Below are positions 1 to 10,769 of a stretch of DNA of 64,000 nt, in pieces (position 1 is the stretch's first letter; every line of letters begins with the position of its first letter). The position numbers were made by a program, and so were the translations under genes. The stretch comes from Sabethes cyaneus. Lineage: Eukaryota; Arthropoda; Insecta; Diptera; Culicidae. The DNA lies in the NCBI RefSeq assembly GCF_943734655.1, contig NC_071353.1, forward strand, positions 22,710,501-22,774,500, given 5' to 3'. The notes under the pieces were generated by a model. That model had not been told where the DNA came from, ran no database searches, and saw nothing but the letters and a program-made list of their open reading frames with translations.

Positions 1-545
1 TTCACAACCAATCTTTTTTATTTTCCAGAAGTCCGAAACGATACAGATATTTTGAAATGTACTTTCTGCCAACAATTTATGGTTTGGTTTTAGGATTCTG
101 TAGATGATTTTCGGTGTATGAATAATAAAGCATTCAATATTTCATTTATTTTGCCAGTTTTTTATTAAAAAAAAAACAAAAAATTAATATTTCTGCTGAA
201 AATAATCAACAAACTGTTGTCAAATTCCAATTACTGATTAATCAGCAAATCAACTCTGTGAGCTGAATTTTCAGCAAAATTTTGACGTTTCAATTTACTG
301 AGCATTTCAGTAAAATATTTTTACTGAATTCATAACTGAAAATTCAGCTTGTCAAAAATCAGTCAAATTTTGCAAACAAAAATCAAATAACTGATATTCA
401 GTAAAGAATTTATTTGCTGACTATTTCAGCAAACCGTTTTCCTGAAAGTAATTCCAAATTTTGGTGTGTAGTACAGTAAATACAAGAAAATACAACTTAG
501 CTATATTCAGCAAAATTGTAGATAAGTAGCTCTACAAATGCATCG
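1..545. other. AT-rich intergenic DNA, no gene seen
   Basis: No convincing reading frame. From about 190 to 440 there is a loose inverted arrangement of CTGA/TCAG-rich words such as AATTTTCAGC and GCTGAA, which may be the worn end of an inverted-repeat element, but its borders cannot be placed. Confidence 0.4.
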
Positions 546-547
546 TA

Positions 548-1480
548 GGGAAATGTCCCCGGTTATGAAACAGGTTTTGTTTTTTGGCCATAGCTTTTGA
601 TAGGATCATCCAATTTTAAATCTTTTTGAAGCATTGGAAAGTTTAAACGGTTATCTTTTTGCCAAAGGAAGTATATGGTTTTACTTTAAAACACAAAAGT
701 TATAGCAAAATTTCAAAACATTGTTTTTTTGTAGCTAAATAAAGTGTCTCCGGTTGTGAAACACCTCAAGAAATCTTTAAAAAAGAAAAGAAAATATAGA
801 TATAGATATATAGATCGAAGGAAAATCAAAAATTAAAATCATTTATTCATAGAAAATACTAAAAATACAAAATCATTAATCAATTTCATCGTTTAATCGT
901 CTAAATCTGAATCGCAAAAAATGCATGTAAAAAAACAAACAGTCATTGACGCATTTGAAATGCGCTTTCCTGTTACATGTGTTACAAGGAATTGAGTTTT
1001 TGCTAAACCCAAATGAATCCTGCTGCCATAAAAAATTGAAGTAATGTATGATCATTGAAGTATAAAATGATTGATTATCTAGATGTTTCACAACCGGAGA
1101 ACTCGACTATTTCATAACCGGGGCGGTGGTCATGTTGCAAAAAAATTATGTAATAATTTTTATGTCAATTATTTCACCTAAAATTTGTCTATGTGATGAA
1201 ATAAAGGTCCATAACTAAGGTTATATGCCTTTACCTCACCTTTTTTATCTCATTTGGTACACAAAATAATCAATTGCAAAACACGCAAAAAACTTTTTTG
1301 GGTGCTTTTTCAAGCACTTTTCCTACAAAGCATTGTAAATGTTGAAGTTTAACCGTTATTTGTTCAAAAGTTACACTACTATGACACTAGACGTTAGTAG
1401 TTACTTGACAGCACTAGGATGATAATAAAAAGTACGGGTGTTTCACAACCGGGGCCGTTTCACAACAGGGGACAATCCCC
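548..1480. mobile_element. TA-flanked TIR element with subterminal CCGGTTGTGAAAC repeats
   Basis: The left end GGGAAATGTCCCC and the right end GGGGACAATCCCC are inverted copies, each flanked by TA (546-547 and 1481-1482), as expected for a TA target duplication. The motif CCGGTTGTGAAAC or a close variant recurs near both ends, forward at about 556 and 749 and inverted at about 1085, 1113, 1439 and 1456. No transposase is visible, so this is a non-autonomous DNA element of about 930 bp. Subterminal repeats of this kind are usually transposase-binding sites, which is an inference here. Superfamily not assigned. Confidence 0.65.
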
Positions 1481-1990
1481 TAGAACTTTTTCAAATTCTG
1501 CTTGGCCGGAGATGGTCAAATGACTGTGAAATGAGTCAAAATGATCGTGCCATCATCATCAGTGCCTGTTCAGTATTCATCAAATTGGAGACCTTGGCGC
1601 AAAACGGCGTAAGATGCCCCTATGATTTTTGAAAACTAGACAAAATTTCCTGGGTTGCCACATGCACAGATTATTCTGTGTTTAACAGATATTTGAAATA
1701 AATCGCTTGTACAGAATCTGCATGCATAGAATACAGATTTTCGCCAAATTACACAGATTAAACAGATTTTTGAGCTTTTACATGAGAGTGAAAGAGACGG
1801 AAATAGTTAGCTAAATGGTACTCCGTCTTTTTCATTCTCATTGTTTTGCATTGGACAGATTTTTGCACAGATATTTTTCCTTGCTGTACAGATTGCCAGA
1901 TTTTTCCAACAAAAAACACAGAATTATATGTGGCATCCCTGTGTACGGATAGTATCGAATGCCGACAACATTGCATAAAGTTCTGATATA

Positions 1991-3304
1991 GGGGAAGACG
2001 GGGTAAGACGGCCCCCCTAAGCAAATAAATTGCTAGCATAAAATGTGTACGAAAATTCACCTTTTTTTGTTCCACACATGGAAAAGCATTCATTTATCTA
2101 CCATTAAAAATTATATAAAGAATTAATTAGTCTATTTTTCCGTGATTTTTCATCAATTTTCGAAACGTCTAAAAATTACTCGTTCACAACCAGGCGGGGT
2201 AAGAAGGACCACCAAAGGGATAAGACGGCCCATGGCGGAGTAAGGCGGATTGTGGCAGATTTGAAGGTTTCTTTGAGTTGTAAACACAATTTCAATATTA
2301 TTAACTAAGTAAGGACAAGTTATTAAGGGGTTTTAGGTACATGCTAAAAGAAGGTATAGTTTAATTTAGAGACCTGCTAAAAGAAGGAATTTTACTACTA
2401 GTTCAATTTTGAAAATAAGAGTAGACGTTATTTTACTCCACTGGTTTTTATTTACTCTTTTCTTGGCGTTATTTTGTTGATTTGTCAGCAGGACTTTTAC
2501 TCTTTGAATACGCTTCACTTTAGGTGAAGGCAAAGAGGGCAACACATTAAATGAGCCGTTAAGTGACTTTTGATCATCGAATTTTGATTCCGTTAGATCC
2601 AAATTTACATTGATTTTATTATTCGAATGGCACTTGTTGGCTTCTTTTGACGTGGGAGGCTCTGTGTTAGACAGGATGATCTCAGATGCAGTAATAATTT
2701 TTATTACAGGTGTACTCTATTTCGAAAAAGACACTGATGAAGCCTGCAAGTCGTAAACGAAATGCGTATTTGTCAGAATAATAAAAAAAAGTTAGCCAAA
2801 TTCAACAGGAAAAAAGTTGGTTTTTTCATTAAATATTTTTAAAATCTGTTAAGACACTAAACAGAAGAACTTTGGGCAGTTAGGAACACTATAACCTATG
2901 GCCCTTTTACCCCGTGAAAAATGGCCCGTCTTACCCCTAGTTGACAATTTACATTATTTTGCTTTTATCTCTCAATCCGTACTATTCTATATACCTGTTC
3001 CGCCACACACAGAACAATTGCCCAATTAAAGTCAGTGGTAAGAGAAACGACAAAATACATAGCTTTTTTTTGCTGAATAACCTTAAATTTGTTGCTGCTG
3101 AAATTATATCGCATGAAGACACTGCGAACGAAAAGTTTGTTTTGATTCTAGTTTTGACGTTGGATACGGCCGAGTGCCACAGGTTGTCTCGAAAGTGTTT
3201 AGATAGTCTAATAAACAAAACATACTGGGGCATTTGTAGAAAATTTAAGGATTTCTTGGCGAAATCGATGTGGTCCCGCCGGGCCTTCTTACCCCTTGTT
3301 ACCC
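1991..3304. mobile_element. TA-flanked TIR element with GGGGTAAGACGGCCC repeats
   Basis: The left end starts GGGGAAGACGGGGTAAGA and the right end, read inverted, starts GGGTAACAAGGGGTAAGA; both abut TA (1989-1990, 3305-3306). Further copies of the GGGGTAAGACGG word occur at about 2196, 2218, 2240 and inverted at about 2905 and 2926. The layout is the same as the element at 548-1480 but the motif differs, suggesting two families with one architecture. No transposase frame is recognisable. It contains the hammerhead-like motif at 2730-2774, so a second element may be nested in it. Confidence 0.6.
2730..2774 (+). ncRNA. Hammerhead-ribozyme-like motif, copy 1
   Basis: Reading 5' to 3': stem I strand GACA (2730-2733), conserved core CTGATGA (2734-2740), an extra A, a stem II hairpin (2742-2758, two mismatches here), the core GAAA (2759-2762), a four-pair stem III made of ATGC/GTAT with almost no loop, the cleavage-site nucleotide T, and the stem I partner TGTC (2771-2774). 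All invariant core bases are present. A stem III this short is typical of dimeric hammerheads in retroelements. Two other copies lie in the window; this one has the weakest stem II and may be inactive. Confidence 0.6.
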
Positions 3305-3535
3305 TATGGTCATGAAATAATTAATAAAGCTATGCTGCCAATTGGTCGGATGTCTGAGAAAGTACAGGAGCATGCTAAAAAAGAAATACGGCATCTAAAA
3401 TTTATTGGATGTGTTTAACCGGTTGCTATTTTCGTTAGATTCTATTATTTCCGGGCTCCGCGCGAAACGGACCGGAACAATGATTCATCCGAAGATGTTA
3501 AAACATTTTTGAAGTTAAAAGAGGATAATAGCGAT

Positions 3536-3696
3536 TAGTGATGTCCGTTAATCGTTAAATTAATTCAACTAATCGAATAACGCATGGAATATTCGAATAA
3601 TTTTCAATCGAACACCACTGGCTCGAATAGTTCAATTAACAACTATCATCGATTAATCGGTAATCGAATCATTGAAAATTTCGGACAACATCACTA
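3536..3696. mobile_element. hAT-type MITE, 161 bp, perfect 8-bp target duplication
   Basis: Ends are TAGTGATGTCCG (3536) and its inverted partner ending CATCACTA (3696), with a 3-bp insertion in the right arm. The flanks are identical 8-mers ATAGCGAT at 3528-3535 and 3697-3704. An 8-bp duplication with TAG-type ends is the hAT signature. The interior is rich in ATCGAT/AATCGA words and has no coding potential, so the element is non-autonomous. Confidence 0.85.
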
Positions 3697-3727
3697 ATAG
3701 CGATTAGACCAAACTCGTGTTTTTAAT

Positions 3728-4259
3728 GGTTTTATCGCGGCCTAACACGCTAACGGACGAACAAGGAACAACGTCACACGCAGTACCTTGCAAGTCGTAA
3801 GGGCCAGCATAGTGCCGTCGTCTTGAAAGTAAAAACAAGTTAGATTAAAACTTCTCGGTCGGTGGTTATCTACAGTAGATGGAGGAAGAGGCACAATTTG
3901 TGTCTAAAACCCAACCAGACGCATCGCTACCTTGATAAGTGTGTTTTGCAGTCTTCTTTTGTCCAGCGCCTCAGTGGTTCATAGGTACACGGGTATCAGT
4001 AAACCACATGCCCTGGCGGGTGTTGTGGGTTCAAATCCGGTTATAATCTTAGATTATAGCTTGGTTCGATCCATGCACCTTCCAGCATTGGACAAAAGGT
4101 AGAAGTCATAACGACTACTTGTTAAGCGTAGCTACCACCCCGACCCCCTCACCTTCCCGTTCTTTTCCCGCCACTCCAAAAAATTTTCATTACTTTCTTC
4201 TACCGTCCCTTCATCAATTGCAGAACGCCAGAACCACCGTTTCTAAAAAATATTAATGA
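3728..4259 (+). mobile_element. tRNA-derived SINE-like repeat, longest copy (family S2)
   Basis: At about 3968-4045 there is a tRNA-like head with an A-box-like CTCAGTGGTTCATAGG and a perfect B box GGTTCAAATCC, followed by a conserved body (CCTTCCAGCATTGGACAAAA), a pyrimidine-rich stretch and a tail ending in AATATTAAT. The 240 bases before the head are also shared with the inverted copy at 44757-45255, so the repeat unit is longer than a simple SINE. Other 3' fragments are at 31889-32040 and 45296-45512. Confidence 0.6.
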
Positions 4260-4740
4260 TAGCAATTGGAATGCGCGACGGCGCATTCAAGCGGGAAATC
4301 GGGCCTACTTTGTCCTTCGCAAAACACTACGATCAAGAAGCGTACGCCGCCGTATGAAGCTGACAATGTACAAAACCCTCAGTAAACCTGTAGTTCTTTA
4401 TGTACTTGGAGACATGACACTGCTCACAGAGGGCATACGCAAACGCACCCCTGCCGTGTTCGAGTGGAAGGTACTGCAGACGATATTTGGTGGAATACAA
4501 ACTGATAGCAGAGAGTAGCGGAGGCGTATAAATAACAAGCTGCAGAAACTGCTTCGAGAAATTCTCATCGTGCATCTGGCGAAAGTCGGTAGGCTACGTG
4601 GGTCGGACCCGTCGTAAGGATGCAGTACGACAGTGCGACGAAAACAGTTCTCTGCTACAGACCCACCGGAACCAGGAACAGGAGGGCTCATTGCCAGTTT
4701 CACGAAAAGATGCAGTCGCTTATCTATGTTTACTCTACTA
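4260..4740 (+). pseudogene. RTE-like non-LTR retrotransposon fragment, 3' end
   Basis: Conceptual translation with frameshifts gives the C-terminal region seen in the longer copy at 23641-25045: a YKTL..PVVLY stretch, a VFE..VLQTIFGG stretch and a following EWRRR-type arginine-rich segment. Stops and frameshifts are frequent, so it is dead. It follows directly on the SINE-like tail. The clade is judged from the shape of the C-terminus (RTE/BovB-like) and is not certain. Confidence 0.6.
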
Positions 4741-7700
4741 TACCTATATAGGCTAAACGAGTAAGATGGCTCGTAAGTGATTTGAGTTGCGTAATAAAAC
4801 ATTCCGATGACAGTGAATGTTTTAGTTTTTCGAATCTACCTGCATTTTTTAACATTTCAATATCATTACATACTGTTTACAAGTTAAAATAAAACGTGAC
4901 AATATGAGCCCTTAGCATGCTATATTTTTCAACCATCAACATCACAACAACATGTGTTATTCATTCTTTTACATACATGTTTTTTTTATGCTCTTTTATT
5001 ATACTGGCAGACTAACTTGTTCGTGAAAGAAATTGGCTGGAGATAAGACATTACGAATTATTTTAGTTTGTTTATACATTTTTATACTAATAAACTATTT
5101 ATTTTTAGCACTGTGAACAATGTTCATCTTTAGTTCTCAGTTTCAAATTTGAACTTGAAGTTAACTCTCTCAGCTATGAGCGGTTTAGCTACGAAAATGT
5201 CTTACATTATCCCCCTCAAAATTAATCTTGTTTTTTTTTTCAAAATGAGTCTCCAGTCTTTACACTTCTTAGTTAGTTTTAAATTCAACTCGACGTCAAT
5301 CATTGGGCAACATGCACCAGCCGCTAAACTGATGGAATGGACGCTAGTACAAAATATATGAAGTAAAGTCCGTTACAGCTATACAGCTAATTCATTGTTT
5401 GGATAGAATAAACCAATAAACCAAAAGCACTTATAGCTCACCATATGCTGTCACTCAAAGCTCAGTACAATCTAAGGGTCTGTTGCAATTCTAGACAAAT
5501 CAGCCATGTAAGCACCAGAACAGGTGCAAATGTCAAAGGGATATGCAATTTTGATTGGACATAAATTAAAATTTATGCCCGTAAAGATTGTATTGCAAAA
5601 TCAGCTCTCCCTAGTGCAGCCTTTCCTAGAAGCCGTTGATTGCCACCCGAGCTAAGATCGTATTGCACTTGAAACACCTTCTTTTGTTGTCCTGCCTGTC
5701 GAGACGCTTGAAGCTCACCAGAGACGGTCAGAATTGCATACTTGTGCATTAAATTGCATCTTTCGCGCAGTCACTGGTGTGTTACGTAATGACGACTCCA
5801 CAATCGTCCACGGTGTATGTGGCAACACGCGGGCCCTTGCAAGTGGAGGATACCGGTAACCCACATGTCGCATTTCTGCTGATTAATCACCCGCAGCAGA
5901 AGAAACAACAGAGAGCTCAAGACGACCACACAGCAGTCACTCGATGAACTTCACCGCGACATTCCGGTCGATGGCATTATTTAATGTTGACTTCTGGCAC
6001 TTTGTTGTTCAGCCATGTTTTATACGCAAAAAGCACGCAACTGGCTTTTTCAAGAGCGAAGGTCACGTTAAACTTTTTCTAGGGGAGTCTCACGTGCGGT
6101 CGAAAGCGAAAGTTGTCCGCTGGAAACGATCTAAATAGTTACATTCTCCGTCTGTAACGGAGTAAGCATTGAAAATCGGAACTCCCCAAAATATCATTTA
6201 CTGAATGAACCAAATCACTGCCGAATGAATGAATACTAAAACAAGTTTAGCCGCAAGGCGATTCGATTCCAAAAACCGGTCAAGATCATTTCGGTTACGA
6301 GACCTTGGAATCGTGGTAACGGTCCTTTACGATAGAGCTACTGCAAATTTAACCCACAAATCTGGCTCGTTTAGTAAAATAAATTCGAATGCATCGTATT
6401 TTCGCTTAGGCAATGACCCGAAACTGGTTATCGAAAATTTCGCAAATACCACATTGGCTATCTAGCGCGAATCATAAAATGATAAATATCATTATGAGCT
6501 ATGTTTTAGTTTTAGCAATTGAGCTATGCAAAATTGCAAACTAATCCAACCTCATTTCAATTGACACGGAGTTTTTTCGTTCGAGCATTTCATAAATGAA
6601 ATAGTTTATGATATAAAAAGCTCAATGGCAACAAAAAATGCCATGTGAAAAAATTCCAGGACAAATTATACAAAACTGAAGCGTATTTGGTCCTTACATG
6701 ATAAATGAATTTTGCAATTATAAAATAAATTATAAAATTAATGCAATATTTATCATAAGAAGATTAATATAAGCTTCAAAAATTTTTTTAAAATGTGGTC
6801 TAAAGGTAAAAATGATGCCTTTTGAGCCAGCCATAAGCTCTCAGCAGTAAGGAGAGGGCACCATAAGCTCCGAGCACTAGTGCGGGAAACCTTATATCCT
6901 AAATCTGTAATCCCGAAATATTATTGTTTAGCTCGTAGAACATCTTTCGACTTTCCTGTTGTTCAGCTCATTCAAAAGGGATGAAGCTATAAACCCACTC
7001 GAGTGACTCTCTATCGCGGTTCATCGCAAATCATCGACACATAAATCTTCCCCGTCAACATTTTGCACTAAACCTTGAACAGCCCGTGTGTGTGTGCAAA
7101 GAGTCCCGCCTTTCGTACCTAGTACTTTAGCACTACACCCTTCAGTACTAAGCCAGCCGACGATGTCGGAAGATAAATATTGACAACAAATTGCTGCACT
7201 AGGCATGACCCTGGCCATTTAGGTGCATCACATCGTCGTTTCTGGTGCTAATCGCCGGTTCAGCAAATGTTTAATTGAATATTGCACTTGTTTGCGCCGT
7301 TCACGGCGAGGCTGCATGGCAATATAAATAATTTTGTTATTATTTGACTAAGCCTTTGTTAAGATATTATTTTCTGTTAAAATTTTTTAAATTCAGACAG
7401 TTGCCAATATATTGTTTGTCGAATTTACTTTTACATAGCTTTTGAGATTGAGATTTTAAAACATTAACTAGTCGAACAATTTTTTAACCACAAATTTAAT
7501 TACATTATGCCTCAAAAGACGCTGTAAAAAATTAAAAAAAAATATTTCAACTAACCTTAGTTATTTCCTGGCACGATTCTAGATACTGCTTTTTTGAACT
7601 ACGAACCGTTCGCAGAGTGGCACTACTCTCGACTGTTGATCACTTTCTTTGTCCACGTTGGTATGTTTATCTGCCGATTATATCCTTCACGGCTTTGCGA

Positions 7701-8715
7701 AAAGAAAAATGTTCAAGGCTATCGAAAATATTCGTATGTAGAGCAAATGTTGCAACGACCAACACTCGATCACTACCTCCAGGCGCGGTTTGGTCAAAAA
7801 TAAAACGATCTGCCGGCGCGTGCTTCCACCGCAAGACTGATCTGCGATCACGGCTGTTGTCGCTCGACAAGCCCCGGAGAAGATAGGCGTATAGTAGGAC
7901 TGACTAGTTTTTGTACCTTTTGTTGTGTTTCTAGTAGCAGTCACTTTGTTGGAATATACTGAGAACAGAGCGTGTTTATAAATGCCAGCCAGTAGGAGAA
8001 ATACTATCCAATTTGTCGTCACCGCATTTCAGCTGGTTTGGTTAGCTTGAGGCTTTTGGTTGATTACAGGACAGCATATGTGCATTTGTGTCTCTTCCTA
8101 AGTTGCAACTTAATTTAAAAGCATTTCTAATTTTACCAGAAATGAGCAGCAAGATTTAAATCGAATACGTTTACTCTTTACTTACTCTCGATATAAGATA
8201 ATATATCATCACAAAAAGTTGTCTTATATAGAAATTGTCTTGTATCGAATTATAACTTTTTCAATTTGTTTTTTGCATTAGCGGTTGCCAATTTCGCCCT
8301 GTGTTGTGTGTTTACGTTTATTAAACTATTTATCACTGTTTGAATTGGAACTAGCTGATTGTTCGATCTTACTTGGGGTTCCATTATCTCTACTTGAACA
8401 TCTGTTATTGTAACAAAAATACATATTTGAATGTTTCTATCCTTGGTTAGCTCCTCCCTCCTGTTATCCTCCAGCCACTTGTAAATTTGTCATCTTTTCG
8501 GTAATCCCTATAAAGCGAGACAAAACCTTTTTTACGTTTTTGAACCTCCCTCTTGTCAATGGCCATCCAATTCTTCCCTTTCAGAAATCTCTTCTTGTCG
8601 TCCAATTACATGGACAACTGCTATTGTTCCGAATGCAAACGATAAGCAAAGCTTCACCCATTTAAATCTTCCTTCCTCTTGTAAGAAACCGTCTCTCCCT
8701 TTTTTAAACACCTGT
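4741..8715. other. Intergenic DNA, no supported gene
   Basis: Short open frames (for example 5944-6138, 6229-6465, 7594-8022) show no recognisable motif, no splice pattern and no family resemblance, and they overlap on both strands as expected by chance. Around 6820-6880 a short phrase (CATAAGCTC..AGCA) is repeated in tandem. No RNA gene was found. Confidence 0.5.
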
Positions 8716-8723
8716 GCTGTTTC

Positions 8724-9893
8724 CATTGGCGTAGCTAGAGGGGGTGCCTGGGGTACCAGGCCCCCTCCAGAAATTTTTCTCATTGGAATTGGAAACCGGG
8801 AAAAAACTCAGTATATATGTTCCCGCTGTTTAGATATTTTCTTTTTTACTAGGCATCGCAAAAACGTAGTTGTCGTTGTCGTCAGTAGCTTCGTAGCCAC
8901 CCCGGCTCATGCTGTTTCAAGCGTTCGTCTCCATTCAACTACACCTTGGGCCACTCGTCGCAAATTTCCCACTCACAGAAGTCGCAAATCACTTTCGACC
9001 TGGTCGAGCCATCACGTTGAGCATCCATGTTCCTGATGCTGATGCAGTTGTTAAAGAGAACTATTTTCGTCGCACTGTAGCCTACTGATTTTCGCCAGAT
9101 GACGATGGCAATCTCTCCAAACAGTGTTTGTAGCTCATGATTCATACGTCTCCGTTACTCTCAGTTTTCAGTTTGTACTCCGCCAGATATCGTCCGCAGT
9201 ACCTTCCGCTCGAAAATAGCGTATGCCTAGCGTTTTGCGAAGGGCTAAGGAAGCCTAATTTCCCGCTTAAATGCGCAACTAGATCTTCTTACTAGTGTTG
9301 TTGTCCGTGTGCACCAGCAATCCCAAATACACGAACCCATCTGCCACGTCTACTTCGTCGCCATCAACAGTTACCGTCCGCGAGAGGCACGCGTTTGTTT
9401 CCTTTGAGTATTTGGTCTTGGCCTCATTTACGTTTAGAACACTTGTCCTAGATTCCGATTTCGTCGGATCACCCCTTCAAGTGCGATGTTGAATAGCATG
9501 CACATAAGCCGTCACCTTGTCCCAACTTTCGCCGCGTCTCAAAGTAACTCGAAAGTATCCCCGAGATGCATACGAAACACAACACTCTCTCCAATGTAGC
9601 TCCTCTCAGTTGCGTCAGTTTATTCGGAAAACCGTGTTCGTGCATTATCGGCCATAGCTGGTCTCGATCGACTGTATCGTATGTTGCTTTGAAATCAATA
9701 AAGATGTGATGCGCGGCAGGTTGTACTCCCGACATATCCGGTAATTGCGCGGACCCTCATCAAGCCCGCCTGGTACTTTCCTACAATACCTTGTGCTATC
9801 GGTGACAGCCAGGGTAACAAGATCATAATCAAATTTTTTTTTGGAAGGCACCCCCTAGGCCTCCTCCAGAGAAAGTTCCTAGCTACGCCAATG
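8724..9893. mobile_element. TIR element with near-perfect 8-bp target duplication, carrying a LINE fragment
   Basis: The ends CATTGGCGTAGCTAG (8724) and CTAGCTACGCCAATG (ending 9893) are exact inverted copies. The flanks are GCTGTTTC (8716-8723) and GCTATTTC (9894-9901), an 8-bp duplication with one mismatch, which suggests a hAT-like element. Just inside each end are G-rich GGGGGTGCC / GGCACCCCC blocks. The interior is filled by a decayed RTE-like retrotransposon piece, so the element is a shell with an insertion. Confidence 0.7.
8935..9840 (-). pseudogene. RTE-like non-LTR retrotransposon fragment
   Basis: On the minus strand broken frames give a reverse-transcriptase stretch (IDFKATYDTVDRDQLW, then QGDGL) and, nearer 9000, a MNHELQ..FGEI segment that corresponds to the C-terminal RMNPEL..LYGE stretch of the copy at 23641-25045. 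Several stops and frameshifts make it non-functional. It lies inside the TIR element 8724-9893. Confidence 0.65.
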
Positions 9894-10628
9894 GCTATTT
9901 CTTTTATGTCATTGTATGTAAAACATGTGTGCCAAGTTTGATGAATAGCCGTCCAGGGGTTCCGCAGTTATGTTATGGCGGAACATACGTTCCTACTCAC
10001 GTTCTTCGCGCTTGCTATTGGCTACTTCCATGTCAGCTCACTCTTCTGTCACGTGGCCACTTATGAGTAGGTTTGCTCATTAAAAATCCCTATAACGAAA
10101 GCGAAGCAAGACTTTTTGCAAGACTATATATAAATACATAGTATAAAGGTATAGAAAGGCGTGGAACTCTAATCCACTAAAAACCTCACTGCTCCTGGCC
10201 CAAATCCTCCCGGGACCGCGGCTAGGCATTACTTCGAGAGGAGGGCATGCCTATGCACTACTCCGCTACCTGTCGAGACGTGCACCGATGGCGGGATGGC
10301 GACCAACTTAACGTCCATCTCTTCATTTTTTTTTTGCGTAAGTGTAGCTAGCATCGCGACCGCATTCACGAGGTCTCAATGGGTAGAGTTGATACGTGAG
10401 CCAAATCAGCAGTGCCATCAGCAGTGGTGGATTTCTCCACCTGTCGAGACGTGACCTGATAAGGAAGTGCCCTTCAACATAACGTGCATCCCGCACAGTC
10501 AACATCGAAGAATTTCTTCAATTGCCACTCTGAATATTGTTCATCTAGGTACAGGGACTATTTTGGAAAAGATCCCATTCACCTCACATATGACTCCGTC
10601 TAGGGTTTTACCGCACCCAGAATCGCGT
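9894..10628. other. Intergenic DNA, no supported gene
   Basis: No coding signal. Around 10125-10160 a phrase (TATAAATACATAGTATAAAGG...) resembles the hairpin-bearing tail at 37904-37939, so this may be a remnant of that repeat. The phrase CCACCTGTCGAGACGTG-like recurs at about 10268 and 10440, a short imperfect direct repeat. Confidence 0.35.
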
Positions 10629-10638
10629 TGTCATATGC

Positions 10639-10709
10639 CGCAGCCAGATGTTAGAATACAGGACTATTGCTGGACTAACGTTGCCCCGACCCTATTGATT
10701 CAATCTGTG
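10639..10709 (-). mobile_element. 5'-truncated SINE fragment with 10-bp target duplication (family S1)
   Basis: Minus-strand 3' part of the SINE family seen at 51366-51530 (the CGCAGCC and GCCCCG words). It is flanked by identical TGTCATATGC at 10629-10638 and 10710-10719, a good target-site duplication for target-primed insertion. Only 71 bp remain, so it never carried the promoter head. Confidence 0.6.
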
Positions 10710-10769
10710 TGTCATATGCAGCCTTGAGACGTCCATTCAGTCGGCCACATTGTTCTCTATATGCTCATC

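Noticed and set aside
7021..8022. Several overlapping short frames (7021-7218, 7594-8022)
   Set aside because: Both strands open by chance, no conserved motif or splice pattern.
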